64,000 bases of DNA. Origin: Nocardia wallacei (GTDB taxonomy: Bacteria; Actinomycetota; Actinomycetes; Mycobacteriales; Mycobacteriaceae). The stretch is from contig NZ_JARWQD010000290.1 in NCBI RefSeq assembly GCF_029869545.1, positions 1-64,000 of the forward strand, written 5' to 3'. Numbering within the stretch: the first letter of the stretch is position 1; the number at the start of each line of letters is the position of its first letter. A model generated the notes under the pieces. The model worked only from the letters and a program-made list of their open reading frames with translations. It was not told where the DNA came from and ran no database searches. The position numbers and the translations under genes were made by a program. Below are positions 17,981 through 26,514 of this stretch, in pieces.

Positions 17981-19024
17981 TCACCGGCCACCCATTCTCG
18001 CCATGAGCAGATCCGCGGCCCTGACGTCCCCTCGCGAGGATTCAGCGCGCGTCCGCATTTCCCGCAATCTGCGGTGCACCAAGGGATCCGATGCCAGCCG
18101 GGCCGCGTTCTCGACCAGCTCCCGCCGATCCCCGAGCGGCATCGCAATACCCAGGCGACCCAGCCGTGCCGCGGTCAGGCGCTGCTCACGGATTCGCGGC
18201 GCCAGGATCATCGGCACTCCCGCGAGAATCGCATCGTGAACGGAGTTGATGCCCGCATGCGTGAGGAACACCTGAGCCGTACGCAAGGCTTCCTGCTGCG
18301 GAATCCATTGCTGTGCGTACACATTCGGCGGCAATGCACCCAACTCGCATACCGGTAGCCACGAAGTCGCCACAATCACCGTCCACCGGGTATGCGCGAA
18401 CGCCTCGACGATCGACCGGAAGAACCGTGCCGCCCGGGCGAAAACCGTTCCCAGCGCGACCACGATCGTCGGCCCGTCCGAGTGAAGCGGCTCACTCTCC
18501 GCGGCGACCGTCCGTGGAGCCGGACCCACAAGAGGCCCGACTAGGTGGACACTGCGCCCGAAGCGGGGACCGCCGGGTTGAAGCTCCGGCAACGTATTGG
18601 CGAGAACGAGACCCGAATCTCGCGCGGAGCGTGCGTGACTGGTCCACAGCGGGACCACCTCGACATCGTGACGAGCCACCAGGCGCTCAGCCCATGGAAC
18701 ATGCGGATCGACCACGCACAGGGCCGGACGCTCACGCCGCAGTTCACGCTCGAGAACCTGCCGCGTCGCCTGCCATGCGGCTCGGCGACGCCACCACAAC
18801 GCCGCACGATCGCAGAGTTCCGTGGGCGACCCGCCCGCGGGCACACGAACCTCGTGACCGACCGCAGGAACCACAGCCTGAGCACCCGTCGACTCGATCG
18901 CGGAGCGAAATTCCTCCCCGGCCACGACCCGAACCGGCACTCCACGCCCCGTCAGCTCCGCAACCACCGCCAGCGTTGGCAGCACATGCCCCCACGCGGA
19001 GTACGGCACGAACAAGACACCCAT
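17981..19024 (-). CDS. Glycosyltransferase, UGT/MGT family (GT1-like)
   Basis: Cytoplasmic GT-B glycosyltransferase of 347 residues that would transfer a nucleotide sugar to a small molecule or lipid. The N-terminal acceptor domain starts with the typical MGVLFVPYSAWGHVLPTLAV. The donor domain holds TIVVALGTVFARA, VYAQQWIPQQEALRTAQVFLTHAGINSVHDAI and the GVPMILAPRIREQ segment, which correspond to the UGT signature including the conserved HAG histidine. The length is somewhat below the usual 390-420. It is followed on the same strand by the NTPase-TPR gene, 65 bases away. Confidence 0.88.
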   Translation of the reverse strand: MGVLFVPYSAWGHVLPTLAVVAELTGRGVPVRVVAGEEFRSAIESTGAQAVVPAVGHEVRVPAGGSPTELCDRAALWWRRRAAWQATRQVLERELRRERPALCVVDPHVPWAERLVARHDVEVVPLWTSHARSARDSGLVLANTLPELQPGGPRFGRSVHLVGPLVGPAPRTVAAESEPLHSDGPTIVVALGTVFARAARFFRSIVEAFAHTRWTVIVATSWLPVCELGALPPNVYAQQWIPQQEALRTAQVFLTHAGINSVHDAILAGVPMILAPRIREQRLTAARLGRLGIAMPLGDRRELVENAARLASDPLVHRRLREMRTRAESSRGDVRAADLLMARMGGR

Positions 19025-19092
19025 GACTCAGTATCCTGAGCCATCAACGCACGCGGACCGAGGACGGCGTGCGCCCCGCAGCCTCCCGACCG

Positions 19093-19623
19093 CTAGCGGT
19101 GACTGTGTGCGCAGGGGATGCGGGTGCGTGGCGCGAGGGTCCAGGGCTGTGGTTTACGGGTCCGGCGGGTGTCGTCGCGGACGTCGGTGACGTGCCGGGC
19201 CCACCGGCCCTCGGATACCTCGGCGTGCTGAATCCGGTTCCAGCCGAACGGCATCAGGTGGACCCGCTCGCCGCGTTCCTCCAGCCGCTGGGCCAAGTCC
19301 GCCAGCACGTCGAGGGCGTCGGCGAGCCCGGTCAGCACGTCGAAATCGGCGGCGGGGCCGAACCGTTCGGCGGTCGCGGCCCACTGCGCGAACCCGTCGA
19401 TCACGAGGTGGGCCGAATGTGTCCTGGCCGCAAGATGTTCGACGATGTCGGCGGCGGCACCGGTGAGCGTGAGATCGCCGGGCTGCACCCCGACCGTCAG
19501 CAGCAGGCAGTCGAAGAACGGCCTGGCCACTCCGATCTCGGACGGCGCGAGTTCCACCGCGCAGGGACTCGGGGTGGTGACCCGGTACTCGAACATGCGG
19601 CAGTGACTACTGACGATCCTCAT
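19093..19623 (-). CDS. Stand-alone archaeal-type threonyl-tRNA synthetase editing domain
   Basis: 176-residue protein. Start MRIVSSHCRMFEYRV, middle DCLLLTVGVQPGD and end ERGERVHLMPFGWNRIQHAEV follow the N-terminal editing domain of archaeal ThrRS (the D-aminoacyl-tRNA deacylase fold), where I recall MRVLLIHSDYIEYEV and PFGYYKAFKISCKGHP in Pyrococcus. The domain normally hydrolyses seryl-tRNA-Thr. Here the residues at the equivalent of the catalytic Lys and His appear to be Arg (GWNR) and Gln (GFAQ), so activity is uncertain. ATG at 19623 was chosen because the domain begins there; a GGGAGTGGGAAG stretch lies upstream. It is divergent from the AraC gene. The C-terminal 25 residues are basic and probably disordered. 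Confidence 0.78.
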   Translation of the reverse strand: MRIVSSHCRMFEYRVTTPSPCAVELAPSEIGVARPFFDCLLLTVGVQPGDLTLTGAAADIVEHLAARTHSAHLVIDGFAQWAATAERFGPAADFDVLTGLADALDVLADLAQRLEERGERVHLMPFGWNRIQHAEVSEGRWARHVTDVRDDTRRTRKPQPWTLAPRTRIPCAHSHR

Positions 19624-19828
19624 CGGTCGCTTCCCACTCCCAGAAGGGTGAATCAATCTGCGCAAGAGCGGAAGTGAGCGAGCCATTCCTGCCCGCAACC
19701 GCAAATTCCCGCGCGCAGGACGTAAGTCGCCCGCGCGCGACGAGACAGCGCCACCGGGCATGGATAAGGTCTATCCACTCAGTTCCGGGATGATCAGTCG
19801 ACGCGGAGAGCCGAAGTTCGAGGAAGCC

Positions 19829-20773
19829 ATGAAGTACGACCAGGTCACTGTGAACGACGCCCGGCAGTGGACCGAGCTCACCAACAGCTTCGTCCCGATG
19901 GGGCATCGGATCCAGCACGCCGACCGATGGACCTCGCGCCTCACCGTGCAGCAGACGACCGCCTACAGCCTGCTGCGCTGGGACGAACCGGAGGGCCGGA
20001 CCTGCTACCGCACCCCCGGCCACGTCCGGCGCACGCCTGCCGACAGCTTCTACTGGTGCGTATTCCCTCAGCACAGCACCTACACCGTCGGCCGGGACGA
20101 CACCGTGCTGCGCGCCGGCCACGGCCGCGCGGTCCTGATGGGACTCGATCAGGTGTGCCGCCTGCGGCCGGGGTCCTCGGCGCTGGCGCTGCAGCTCCCC
20201 CGGGCCGAGATCGACAACGCGGTGCCCGTCGACGGACCGCGATGCACCGCGCTGACCATGGATTCCGGTCTCGGCCGCATCGTCGAGTCCATGATCCACG
20301 GCGTGCACGCCGAGCATTCGAACCTCAGCGCCCGGGAGTTCAACGCCGTCTGCGACCGCATCTGCGAGTTGCTGTGCATGATGGCACTGGGCGATACGAG
20401 CCCGCAGGCGGGACATCTCGACGAGACGGTGGAGGCCGTCCGGCGCTACGTGCGCGAGTCCATCGGCGTCGCGGATCTGCGACTGCCCGCCGTCGCCCAC
20501 GCGCTGAACTGGTCACCGCGACAACTCCGGACCGCCATGCAGCAGGCGGGCACCACCTATCGCGACGTGCGCCGCGAGGAGGCGCTGCGCGTCGCGCGCG
20601 ATCTGCTGGAAAACGGTGGCACGCAAGCCATGTCGGTCACCGAGATCGCCGGGCGCGCCGGTTTCACCCCCACCTGGTTCTCGGCGGCGTTCAAGGCACG
20701 CTACGGCGAGACCCCGCGCGAGTTCCGGCAGCGGCGACTCGCCGAGTCGCGTGCCGACCGGACCTACGAGTGA
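19829..20773 (+). CDS. AraC-family transcriptional regulator
   Basis: 314 residues. The N-terminal 190 residues resemble the AraC-binding-like domain (TSRLTVQQTTAYSLLRW, LRAGHGRAVLMGLDQVCRL), and residues about 215-310 form the two helix-turn-helix units (LRLPAVAHALNWSPRQLRTA and SVTEIAGRAGFTPTWFSAAF, then RYGETPREFRQRRL). ATG at 19829 (MKYDQVTVND) is preferred because GAGGAAG lies 6-9 nt upstream; the ATG at 19760 has no ribosome site. The stop overlaps the GTG of the following P450 (GTGA), so the two form an operon. Confidence 0.88.
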   Translation: MKYDQVTVNDARQWTELTNSFVPMGHRIQHADRWTSRLTVQQTTAYSLLRWDEPEGRTCYRTPGHVRRTPADSFYWCVFPQHSTYTVGRDDTVLRAGHGRAVLMGLDQVCRLRPGSSALALQLPRAEIDNAVPVDGPRCTALTMDSGLGRIVESMIHGVHAEHSNLSAREFNAVCDRICELLCMMALGDTSPQAGHLDETVEAVRRYVRESIGVADLRLPAVAHALNWSPRQLRTAMQQAGTTYRDVRREEALRVARDLLENGGTQAMSVTEIAGRAGFTPTWFSAAFKARYGETPREFRQRRLAESRADRTYE

Positions 20774-22017
20774 TCGGAAACTGTTTGAGCACACCAGAGT
20801 TCCCGCCGTACGCACCGGGATGCCCGGTGGCCCATGGCTCACCGCTCGACACGGCGGGTCCGCGCGTGCCGCTCCACACGCCGGAGTTCGCCGTGGATCC
20901 GCATCGGATCTACCGCGAGGTACGCGAGCGGTTCGGCGCGCTGGTGCCGGTGGAGCTGGCGCCGGGCGTGCCCGCCACCCTGGTGATCGGCTACCGCACC
21001 GCGCTGCGGATCCTCAACGACCCGGAGCATTTTCCGGCCGACCCGCGGCGCTGGCAGCGGACCGTGCCCGCCGACTGCCCGGTCCTGCCGATGATGGAGT
21101 GGCGGCCGAGCGGGAGCCGCAGCGCGGGAACGGATTTCACGCGCTATCGGGACGCGACCATCGCGGGGATCAACGAGGTCGACCTGTACGGCCTGCACAG
21201 CATCGTGGAGCAGGCCGCGGCCGACCTGATCGAAGGGTTCCGGCCGGAAGGTACCGCGGATCTGTTGAGCCAGTACGCATTTCCGCTGACCTTTCAGGTC
21301 TGTTGCGCCATGGTCGGATGCCCGCCGGAGATCGGCCAGCAGGTCGCCGCCGGTATGGCGGCGATGTTCGACGGGGTCGACGCCGACAAGGGCAACCGGA
21401 TGGTCAGCGACGCGCTGCGCGAGCTCGTGGCGCTGAAGCGGACCGAGCCGGGCAACGACGTCACTTCGATTCTGCTGCAACACCGTTCCGAGCTCGACGA
21501 GGAGGAGATGGTCCACCAGCTGGTGGCCTTCTACGGTGCGGGCATCGAGCTGCAGGTCAACCTCGTCGTCAATACGCTGCTGCTGATCCTCGACGACGAC
21601 CGATTCGGCGGCAGTGTCCTGGGCGGCAGCCTGTCGACCCGCGACGCCCTCGACGAGGTGCTGTTCAACGACCCGCCGCTGGCGAACTTCTGCATCACCT
21701 ACCCCAGGCAGCCGATCCTGATCGATGACGTCTGGCTACCCGCCGACCAGCCCGTCCTGATCAGCATGACCGCCTGCAACAACGATCCCGCCATCCGCGC
21801 CGACGACCGCACCGGGAACCGCTCGCACCTGGCCTTCGGACTCGGCCAGCACGCCTGTCCCGCCCGCTCGCTGGCCTATCTGGTCGCCCAGGACGCCATC
21901 GACCAGCTCCTGGACATGCTCCCCGATATGCGACTGGCGCTCCCCGGCGGAAGGCCCACCTGGCGACCGGGACCGTTCCACCGGTCCCTGGCCGCACTAC
22001 CGGTCACCTTCACCTGA
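20770..22017 (+). CDS. Cytochrome P450 lacking the ExxR motif (CYP157-like)
   Basis: 415-residue haem-thiolate protein. The haem loop is intact (HLAFGLGQHACPARSLA, Cys ligand), so it should bind haem. The K-helix, however, reads DEVLFNDPP, with Phe where the invariant Arg of ExxR should be, and the I-helix reads YGAGIELQVN, without the usual acid-Thr pair. The downstream segment NFCITYPRQPILIDDVWLPA resembles the CYP157-type proteins of streptomycetes that lack ExxR. Start GTG at 20770 overlaps the AraC stop; an alternative TTG lies at 20785. The substrate is unknown. Confidence 0.87.
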   Translation: MIGNCLSTPEFPPYAPGCPVAHGSPLDTAGPRVPLHTPEFAVDPHRIYREVRERFGALVPVELAPGVPATLVIGYRTALRILNDPEHFPADPRRWQRTVPADCPVLPMMEWRPSGSRSAGTDFTRYRDATIAGINEVDLYGLHSIVEQAAADLIEGFRPEGTADLLSQYAFPLTFQVCCAMVGCPPEIGQQVAAGMAAMFDGVDADKGNRMVSDALRELVALKRTEPGNDVTSILLQHRSELDEEEMVHQLVAFYGAGIELQVNLVVNTLLLILDDDRFGGSVLGGSLSTRDALDEVLFNDPPLANFCITYPRQPILIDDVWLPADQPVLISMTACNNDPAIRADDRTGNRSHLAFGLGQHACPARSLAYLVAQDAIDQLLDMLPDMRLALPGGRPTWRPGPFHRSLAALPVTFT

Positions 22018-22057
22018 TGTAGCGGCACAGGCGACACGCCCGCGTGGCGGGTACGGA

Positions 22058-22345
22058 TTACTCCCGGAAGGGCTCGGTGCGGTGGGACAGGCGTTCGGCG
22101 AAGGTTTCCGCCCAGGCGACCGATTCCGGTTCGTCGTCGATCTCCGGCCTGCGGCGCGGCGCCCGCAGGCCGCGCAGTTCGCTGGATGCGCGGGTGGCGC
22201 CGGGGCGGTTCTGGGCCGCGAGCAGCCGCACGCCCCAGGCGATGTAGGCGGGCATGCCCATCCCGGCGCATTCGGCGGCGTCGTTCAAGCTGAGCCATTC
22301 GGCTTCGTCCACGGTCACGGTCACCGTGATATCCCTGGTCGACAT
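22058..22345 (-). CDS. Small protein with ribbon-helix-helix-like N-terminus
   Basis: 95 residues: MSTRDITVTVTVDEAEWLSL begins with a beta-strand and then helical sequence as in ribbon-helix-helix antitoxins, followed by an Arg/Pro-rich segment (RGLRAPRRRPEIDDEP) and an amphipathic tail. It could be an orphan antitoxin or small DNA-binding protein, but no toxin gene is next to it. Convergent with the P450 gene. Function not recognised. Confidence 0.55.
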   Translation of the reverse strand: MSTRDITVTVTVDEAEWLSLNDAAECAGMGMPAYIAWGVRLLAAQNRPGATRASSELRGLRAPRRRPEIDDEPESVAWAETFAERLSHRTEPFRE

Positions 22346-22643
22346 GCAGGCTCACGGTAGTCCCTTCGGGAGGCGGCCGTCACGTCTGGGGACACCGCGT
22401 CGCGATTAAGAGACCAAGTGGTTTGAAATAACGGATCGGTTGCTACCGCGTGGAAATGTGTGGTCGTCCAGTTCGGCTGGCATAGGGTCGTGTTCGTCCC
22501 CGGGTGCCCCTGGGGACGTTCCAACCGGTGATCGGCGGTAGCCCAAGCCGTGGATCGCCCGCTGTACGCAGTCCGGTGCGGCCCGAGGGAGATTCGAGTC
22601 AGCCCACTCCCTCGGGCCTCATCCGTGCCGCATCCGGATTTGC
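22346..22643. other. Intergenic region without a recognisable gene
   Basis: About 300 bases between the small protein gene and the alcohol dehydrogenase stop. It is locally less GC-rich around 22400-22470 and probably carries the promoter of the small protein gene. I see no ORF, RNA gene or strong hairpin. Confidence 0.5.
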
Positions 22644-23684
22644 TCACGGATCGGGCAGGATGACCGCGCGCCCGTTGATCTTGCCCGCGTGCAGCCGTTC
22701 GTACGCCAGCGGCGCCTCGTCGATGGTGTAGGTCTCGACGTGGACCTCGACACCGCCTCCCCGCGCGATGTCCAGCACCTCGATCAGTTCGGCGCGCGTG
22801 CCCCAATACGGTGACGTCACGGTCGTCTCGTAGGGCAGGGTCCCGAAACCGACGGACACGGCGCCGCCGCCGAGCCCCACCACCGTGATATCCGCCTCGA
22901 TCGCCGCCGCGGCGGCCGCGATCGATGTCGTCGGCGGCGCACCGACGAAATCGAGTACGACCTCGGCACCGCGGCCACCGGTGAGCGCCCGGATCCGTTC
23001 CGGTGCACCGTCATTCGACAGCACGGTCTCGTGCGCACCGACCTGGCGGGCCAGGGCCAGCTTGTCCTCCGACACGTCGAGCGCGATCACCCGCGTGGCG
23101 GTCATCCGGCGCAGCAGCTGGATGGCGACGTGGCCGAGCCCGCCGGAGCCGATGACGACCGCGGTGCTGCCGGGAACCAGCTTGGGCAGCGAGAGCGTGA
23201 TGGCGTGATAGGGCGTGAGCCCGGCGTCGGTGAGCGGGACGTTGCGGACCGGGTCGAGGTCGCCCAGCGGCACCAGATGCCGGGCGTCGTCCACGATCAT
23301 GTACGGGGCCATGGCACCCGGGGCGCCCAGGCCCGGCGGGAAGATCTTCAACTCCGCGGCGCGCAGGCAGTAATTCTCTTTGCCCGCAGCACATTTGATG
23401 CATACGCCGCAACCCCACGGACCGTACACAGCCACCGGGTCGCCGACGTTCACCCCCACGACTCCCGGCCCCAGCGCCGCGACCGTCCCCGCGCCCTCGT
23501 GGCCCAGCGTCAACGGCAGCGGGAATCCGATCGCCTCCACGGGCAGGCTCATCACGGCGATATCCGAGTGACACACCCCCGCCGCCGTGACCTGCAGTAA
23601 CACCTGTCCGGGGCCTGGCTCGGGATCGGGCACCGTGACGACTTCCGGAGCCGACCCGACCGCCCGGTACTGCACCGCCTTCAT
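22644..23684 (-). CDS. Zinc-dependent NAD(P) alcohol dehydrogenase (ADH-A-like)
   Basis: 346-residue medium-chain dehydrogenase that interconverts alcohols and ketones or aldehydes. Catalytic zinc ligands: Cys38 in AAGVCHSD and His62 in LGHEGAGT. The structural zinc loop GPWGCGVCIKCAAGKENYC is complete. The Rossmann nucleotide motif is VVIGSGGLGHVAIQ. The sequence, including LTDAGLTPYHAIT and VTSPYWGTRAELIEV, is very close in pattern to the Rhodococcus ruber ADH-A enzyme used for secondary alcohols. ATG at 23684 has AGGAGG upstream. It follows the response-regulator gene's 3' end but is separated by about 100 bases. Confidence 0.92.
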   Translation of the reverse strand: MKAVQYRAVGSAPEVVTVPDPEPGPGQVLLQVTAAGVCHSDIAVMSLPVEAIGFPLPLTLGHEGAGTVAALGPGVVGVNVGDPVAVYGPWGCGVCIKCAAGKENYCLRAAELKIFPPGLGAPGAMAPYMIVDDARHLVPLGDLDPVRNVPLTDAGLTPYHAITLSLPKLVPGSTAVVIGSGGLGHVAIQLLRRMTATRVIALDVSEDKLALARQVGAHETVLSNDGAPERIRALTGGRGAEVVLDFVGAPPTTSIAAAAAAIEADITVVGLGGGAVSVGFGTLPYETTVTSPYWGTRAELIEVLDIARGGGVEVHVETYTIDEAPLAYERLHAGKINGRAVILPDP

Positions 23685-23782
23685 ATCGACCGACCTCCTC
23701 GACGGTGGATGTCGTTGAACCCGGTACCGCGATCAGCGAACCTCAGGCTACCTCAGTCGGCCCGGCGCCGGAATGGTTCGCA

Positions 23783-24415
23783 TCAGGTGATCAGGCGTTT
23801 CTCCTTCGCGACGGCGACCGCGGCGGTGCGGGTGTCGACGCCGAGCTTGTCGTAGATCCGGCCGAGATGGGTCTTCACCGTCGCTTCGCTGATGTGCAGG
23901 GCGCGGGCGATCTGCCGGTTTCCGAGGCCCTGCGAGAGCTGGACGAGGATGTCGTGCTCGCGGGCGGTGAGCGTGGGCGCCGGATTGCGCAGCCGCGCCA
24001 GGACCTGGTCGGCGATCGGCGCGGACAGGGCGGTGCGCCCGGCCGCGGCGGCGTGGATCGCGGTGAAAAGTTCTTCGGGCCGTTCGGCTTTGAGCAGATA
24101 GCCGGTCGCGCCCGCCTCGATGGCACGGGTGATGTCGGCGTCGGTGTCGTAGGTGGTGAGCACCAGGACCCGGGGCGCGGGCGCCGGCAGGGCGGCGATG
24201 CGCCGGGTCGCCTCGACCCCGTCCATTCCCGCGCCGAGTTGCAGATCCATCAGCACCACATCGGGTTTCAGCCGCGCGGCCAGCGTGGTCGCGGCCTCGC
24301 CGTCGGCGGCCTCCCCGACGATCTCGATATCGGACGCACTGGACAGCAGGGCCAGCAGCCCCGCCCGGACCACGGCGTGGTCGTCGCAGATCAGCAGTCG
24401 CACAGCGGGATTCAC
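23783..24415 (-). CDS. NarL/LuxR-type response regulator (SenR-like)
   Basis: 210 residues: receiver domain 1-120 with the acidic pocket CDDH and phospho-acceptor Asp57 in DVVLMDLQLG, conserved Thr in VLVLTTYDTD and Lys in GYLLKAERPE; C-terminal LuxR helix-turn-helix LTAREHDILVQLSQGLGNRQ. The GTG start at 24415 overlaps the TGA of the kinase gene (GTGA). With the kinase and the divergent HbpS-like gene it matches the three-component HbpS-SenS-SenR system described in streptomycetes; that identity is inference. Confidence 0.92.
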   Translation of the reverse strand: MNPAVRLLICDDHAVVRAGLLALLSSASDIEIVGEAADGEAATTLAARLKPDVVLMDLQLGAGMDGVEATRRIAALPAPAPRVLVLTTYDTDADITRAIEAGATGYLLKAERPEELFTAIHAAAAGRTALSAPIADQVLARLRNPAPTLTAREHDILVQLSQGLGNRQIARALHISEATVKTHLGRIYDKLGVDTRTAAVAVAKEKRLIT

Positions 24416-25653
24416 CGCACCTCCAGGGGGATCGCGACGGAGACGACCGTGCCCTCGCCGGGGGCGGACTCGATCGTGCAGGTCCCGCCGAGCTGCCGGG
24501 CGCGGGCCCGGATCGCGGGCAGGCCGTGCCCGCGCCGGGCGCCGGGCGCGACCGCCGCCGGGTCGAATCCCGTTCCGTCGTCGGCGATGTCGAGCAGGAC
24601 CTGATCATCGAGATAGGTCAGGGTGAGGGTGGCCGCGGAGGCGTGCGCGTGTTCGCGGATGTTCGCCAGGGCACCCTGGGAGACGCGAAGCAGGGTGGCC
24701 TCCACGCGATTCGGGAGCACCGCGGGGGTGCCCTCGACATGCGCCCGCACGGCCAGATCGGGTGTGGTCTCCCGTTCGGCGAGGGTGGTCAGCGCCGCGG
24801 GCAGCGAACCGCCGTCGGCCAGTTCGGCGGGGGCGAGGTCGTGGACGAATCGGCGTGCCTCCGCCAGGTTCCGTTCGGCGATGTCGGCCGCCGTGCGCAG
24901 GTGGGAGCGGGCCCGCTCCGGATCGCTCCCCCAGACCCGGTCGGCGGCCTGCAACAGCATCTGCTGGCTGGACAGGCCCTGCGCGAGCGTGTCGTGGATC
25001 TCCATGGCGAGGCGTTGGCGCTCGGCGAGGGTGCCCTCGCGTCGCTCGGTCGCCGCCAGGTGCTGCCGCGTGCGCACCAGGTCGCCGATGAGGGCCGACT
25101 GCCGCTCGGCCTGGCGGCGCATCCCGACGAACAGCGCCGCGGTCACCGCCGCGACCGCGGGCGGGCCGAGCACCAGATTGGGATCGGCCCATCCGGCCAG
25201 CCGCACCTGAGTGACCATGACCAGCACGGTCAACACCACGACCAGCGCCAGCGCCACCCGCACCGAGAGAATCCGCAGGCCGGTGTACAGCAGCGGCACC
25301 GCCGACCAGGCAAAGCTCGGCGCCAGCACAACCAGCACCGCCCACGCCGCGACCAGCAGCGCGAACCACAGCAGCCGCCGGGTCCCACGCACCTCGCTCG
25401 CCACATACAAAACCGCCACGACCAGCGCCAGCGCAACCACCCACGGCGCATCCGGCTTGTCATGATGGCGAATGAGGAACCGCAACAGCGAAGCAGCCAG
25501 CAACACGGCAAACGCCGTATGCATGATCATGCCGAGCAGCCGCACATCATCGCCCGCGCCGCGCGAACGCGCCTCATCGGCCATGCCGCTCGAACGCACA
25601 TCGTCGGCCGCGTGGGGCGGGTGGGCGGGGTTGGGAGGTTCGGGCGACTGCAC
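24412..25653 (-). CDS. Sensor histidine kinase of the NarL class (SenS-like)
   Basis: Membrane kinase. About five helices between residues 45 and 180 (MIMHTAFAVLLAASLLRF, LWFALLVAAWAVLVVLAP, VALALVVVLTVLVMVTQV), then HisKA_3 with the phospho-His in LAMEIHDTLAQGLSSQ (about residue 215) and a C-terminal HATPase (ANIREHAHASAATLTL, DDGTGFDPAA, GHGLPAIRARARQLGG). GTG at 25653 is preferred over the GTG three codons upstream because AGGAGG is 8 nt before it. The partner response regulator follows in the same operon. Confidence 0.9.
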   Translation of the reverse strand: MQSPEPPNPAHPPHAADDVRSSGMADEARSRGAGDDVRLLGMIMHTAFAVLLAASLLRFLIRHHDKPDAPWVVALALVVAVLYVASEVRGTRRLLWFALLVAAWAVLVVLAPSFAWSAVPLLYTGLRILSVRVALALVVVLTVLVMVTQVRLAGWADPNLVLGPPAVAAVTAALFVGMRRQAERQSALIGDLVRTRQHLAATERREGTLAERQRLAMEIHDTLAQGLSSQQMLLQAADRVWGSDPERARSHLRTAADIAERNLAEARRFVHDLAPAELADGGSLPAALTTLAERETTPDLAVRAHVEGTPAVLPNRVEATLLRVSQGALANIREHAHASAATLTLTYLDDQVLLDIADDGTGFDPAAVAPGARRGHGLPAIRARARQLGGTCTIESAPGEGTVVSVAIPLEVR

Positions 25654-25713
25654 CGTTATCACCTCCTCGCCGCGGGCCGACTCTTGTCGTCATTCTGCCC
25701 TGGCGAGGGCCGG

Positions 25714-25743
25714 GCGTGGGTCAACCGATCGGATGACCCGCGC
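25714..25743. promoter_or_regulatory. 30-bp near-perfect palindrome between kinase and hbpS
   Basis: The stretch starts GCGTGGGTCA and ends TGACCCGCGC around a central CCGATCGG; 13 of 15 base pairs are symmetric. It lies between the two divergent starts, 60 bases before the kinase and 130 before the hbpS-like gene. A dimeric response regulator of the LuxR type is the natural candidate ligand. Confidence 0.65.
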
Positions 25744-25873
25744 GTCCACCACATATCCCGGCCGGAGGAGCCGGAGCGCCGATGGCTCGCGGTCGGCGCG
25801 GCAGCAGCATGGATGGCAGAGGGAGCGCGGCAGATCGCGGCCCCGGCAATCACTCAGCGATAGGAGCTATTCC

Positions 25874-26434
25874 ATGACTTCGACATTCAGCATCCGCAAG
25901 CGGGCCCTGATCGGCGTCGCCGGGGCCGGGGTGATCGCCGCGGGCGCCGCCGGGGTGATGACGGTGCAGGCGCAGAGCCCGCAGCCGGCCGCTCAGGCCC
26001 CGGCGCCGGTCGAGGCCGCCGACGCGAACCTGCAGTCGACGACGCGTCTCACCGTCGGCGCCGCGACCAAGGCGGCGCAGGGCGCCCTGGACGCCGCGGC
26101 CGAGGCCGGGCAGCGCGTGTCGGTCGCGGTGGTCGACCGCGACGGGAACGTCATCGTGCAGCTGCGCGGCGACGGCTCCGGACCGCAGTCGTTCGAATCC
26201 GCCGAGCAGAAGGCATACACCGCGGTCTCCTGGAATGCCCCGACCTCCCAGCTGTCCACGCGGCTGGACTCGACTCCCCGCCTCGCCGACATCCCCGGCA
26301 CGCTGTTCCTGGCGGGCGGCGCCCCTGTCACCGCACACGGCGCCCCGATCGCGGGCATCGGAGTGGCGGGCGCACCGAGCGGCGACCAGGACGAGGCCTT
26401 CGCGAAGGCCGGTCTCGCCGCCCTGGGCCGCTGA
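25874..26434 (+). CDS. hbpS: Exported haem-binding protein, GlcG/HbpS family
   Basis: 186 residues. Residues 1-34 form a signal peptide with a basic start (SIRKRALIGVAGAG) that could go through Sec or Tat. An Ala/Pro-rich linker leads to the GlcG/HbpS (DUF336) domain: GAATKAAQGALDAAAEAGQ, VAVVDRDGNVIVQLRGDG, SAEQKAYTAVSW, VTAHGAPIAGIGVAGAPSGD. HbpS in streptomycetes is secreted, binds haem, and modulates the SenS kinase in response to redox stress. Here the gene is divergent from a five-helix NarL-type kinase and its regulator, the same set. ATG at 25874 follows AGGAG at 7 nt. Confidence 0.87.
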   Translation: MTSTFSIRKRALIGVAGAGVIAAGAAGVMTVQAQSPQPAAQAPAPVEAADANLQSTTRLTVGAATKAAQGALDAAAEAGQRVSVAVVDRDGNVIVQLRGDGSGPQSFESAEQKAYTAVSWNAPTSQLSTRLDSTPRLADIPGTLFLAGGAPVTAHGAPIAGIGVAGAPSGDQDEAFAKAGLAALGR

Positions 26435-26514
26435 GGTGCCATGGAATTCCCACGGTCGCAACGTCTTACATCGGATATCGAGGGGATCGTCTTACCTGAC
26501 AGGAGGTTTCGGAC

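Noticed and set aside
19069..19677. Plus-strand frame over the editing-domain gene
   Set aside because: The minus-strand frame gives a full family match; the plus frame gives none.
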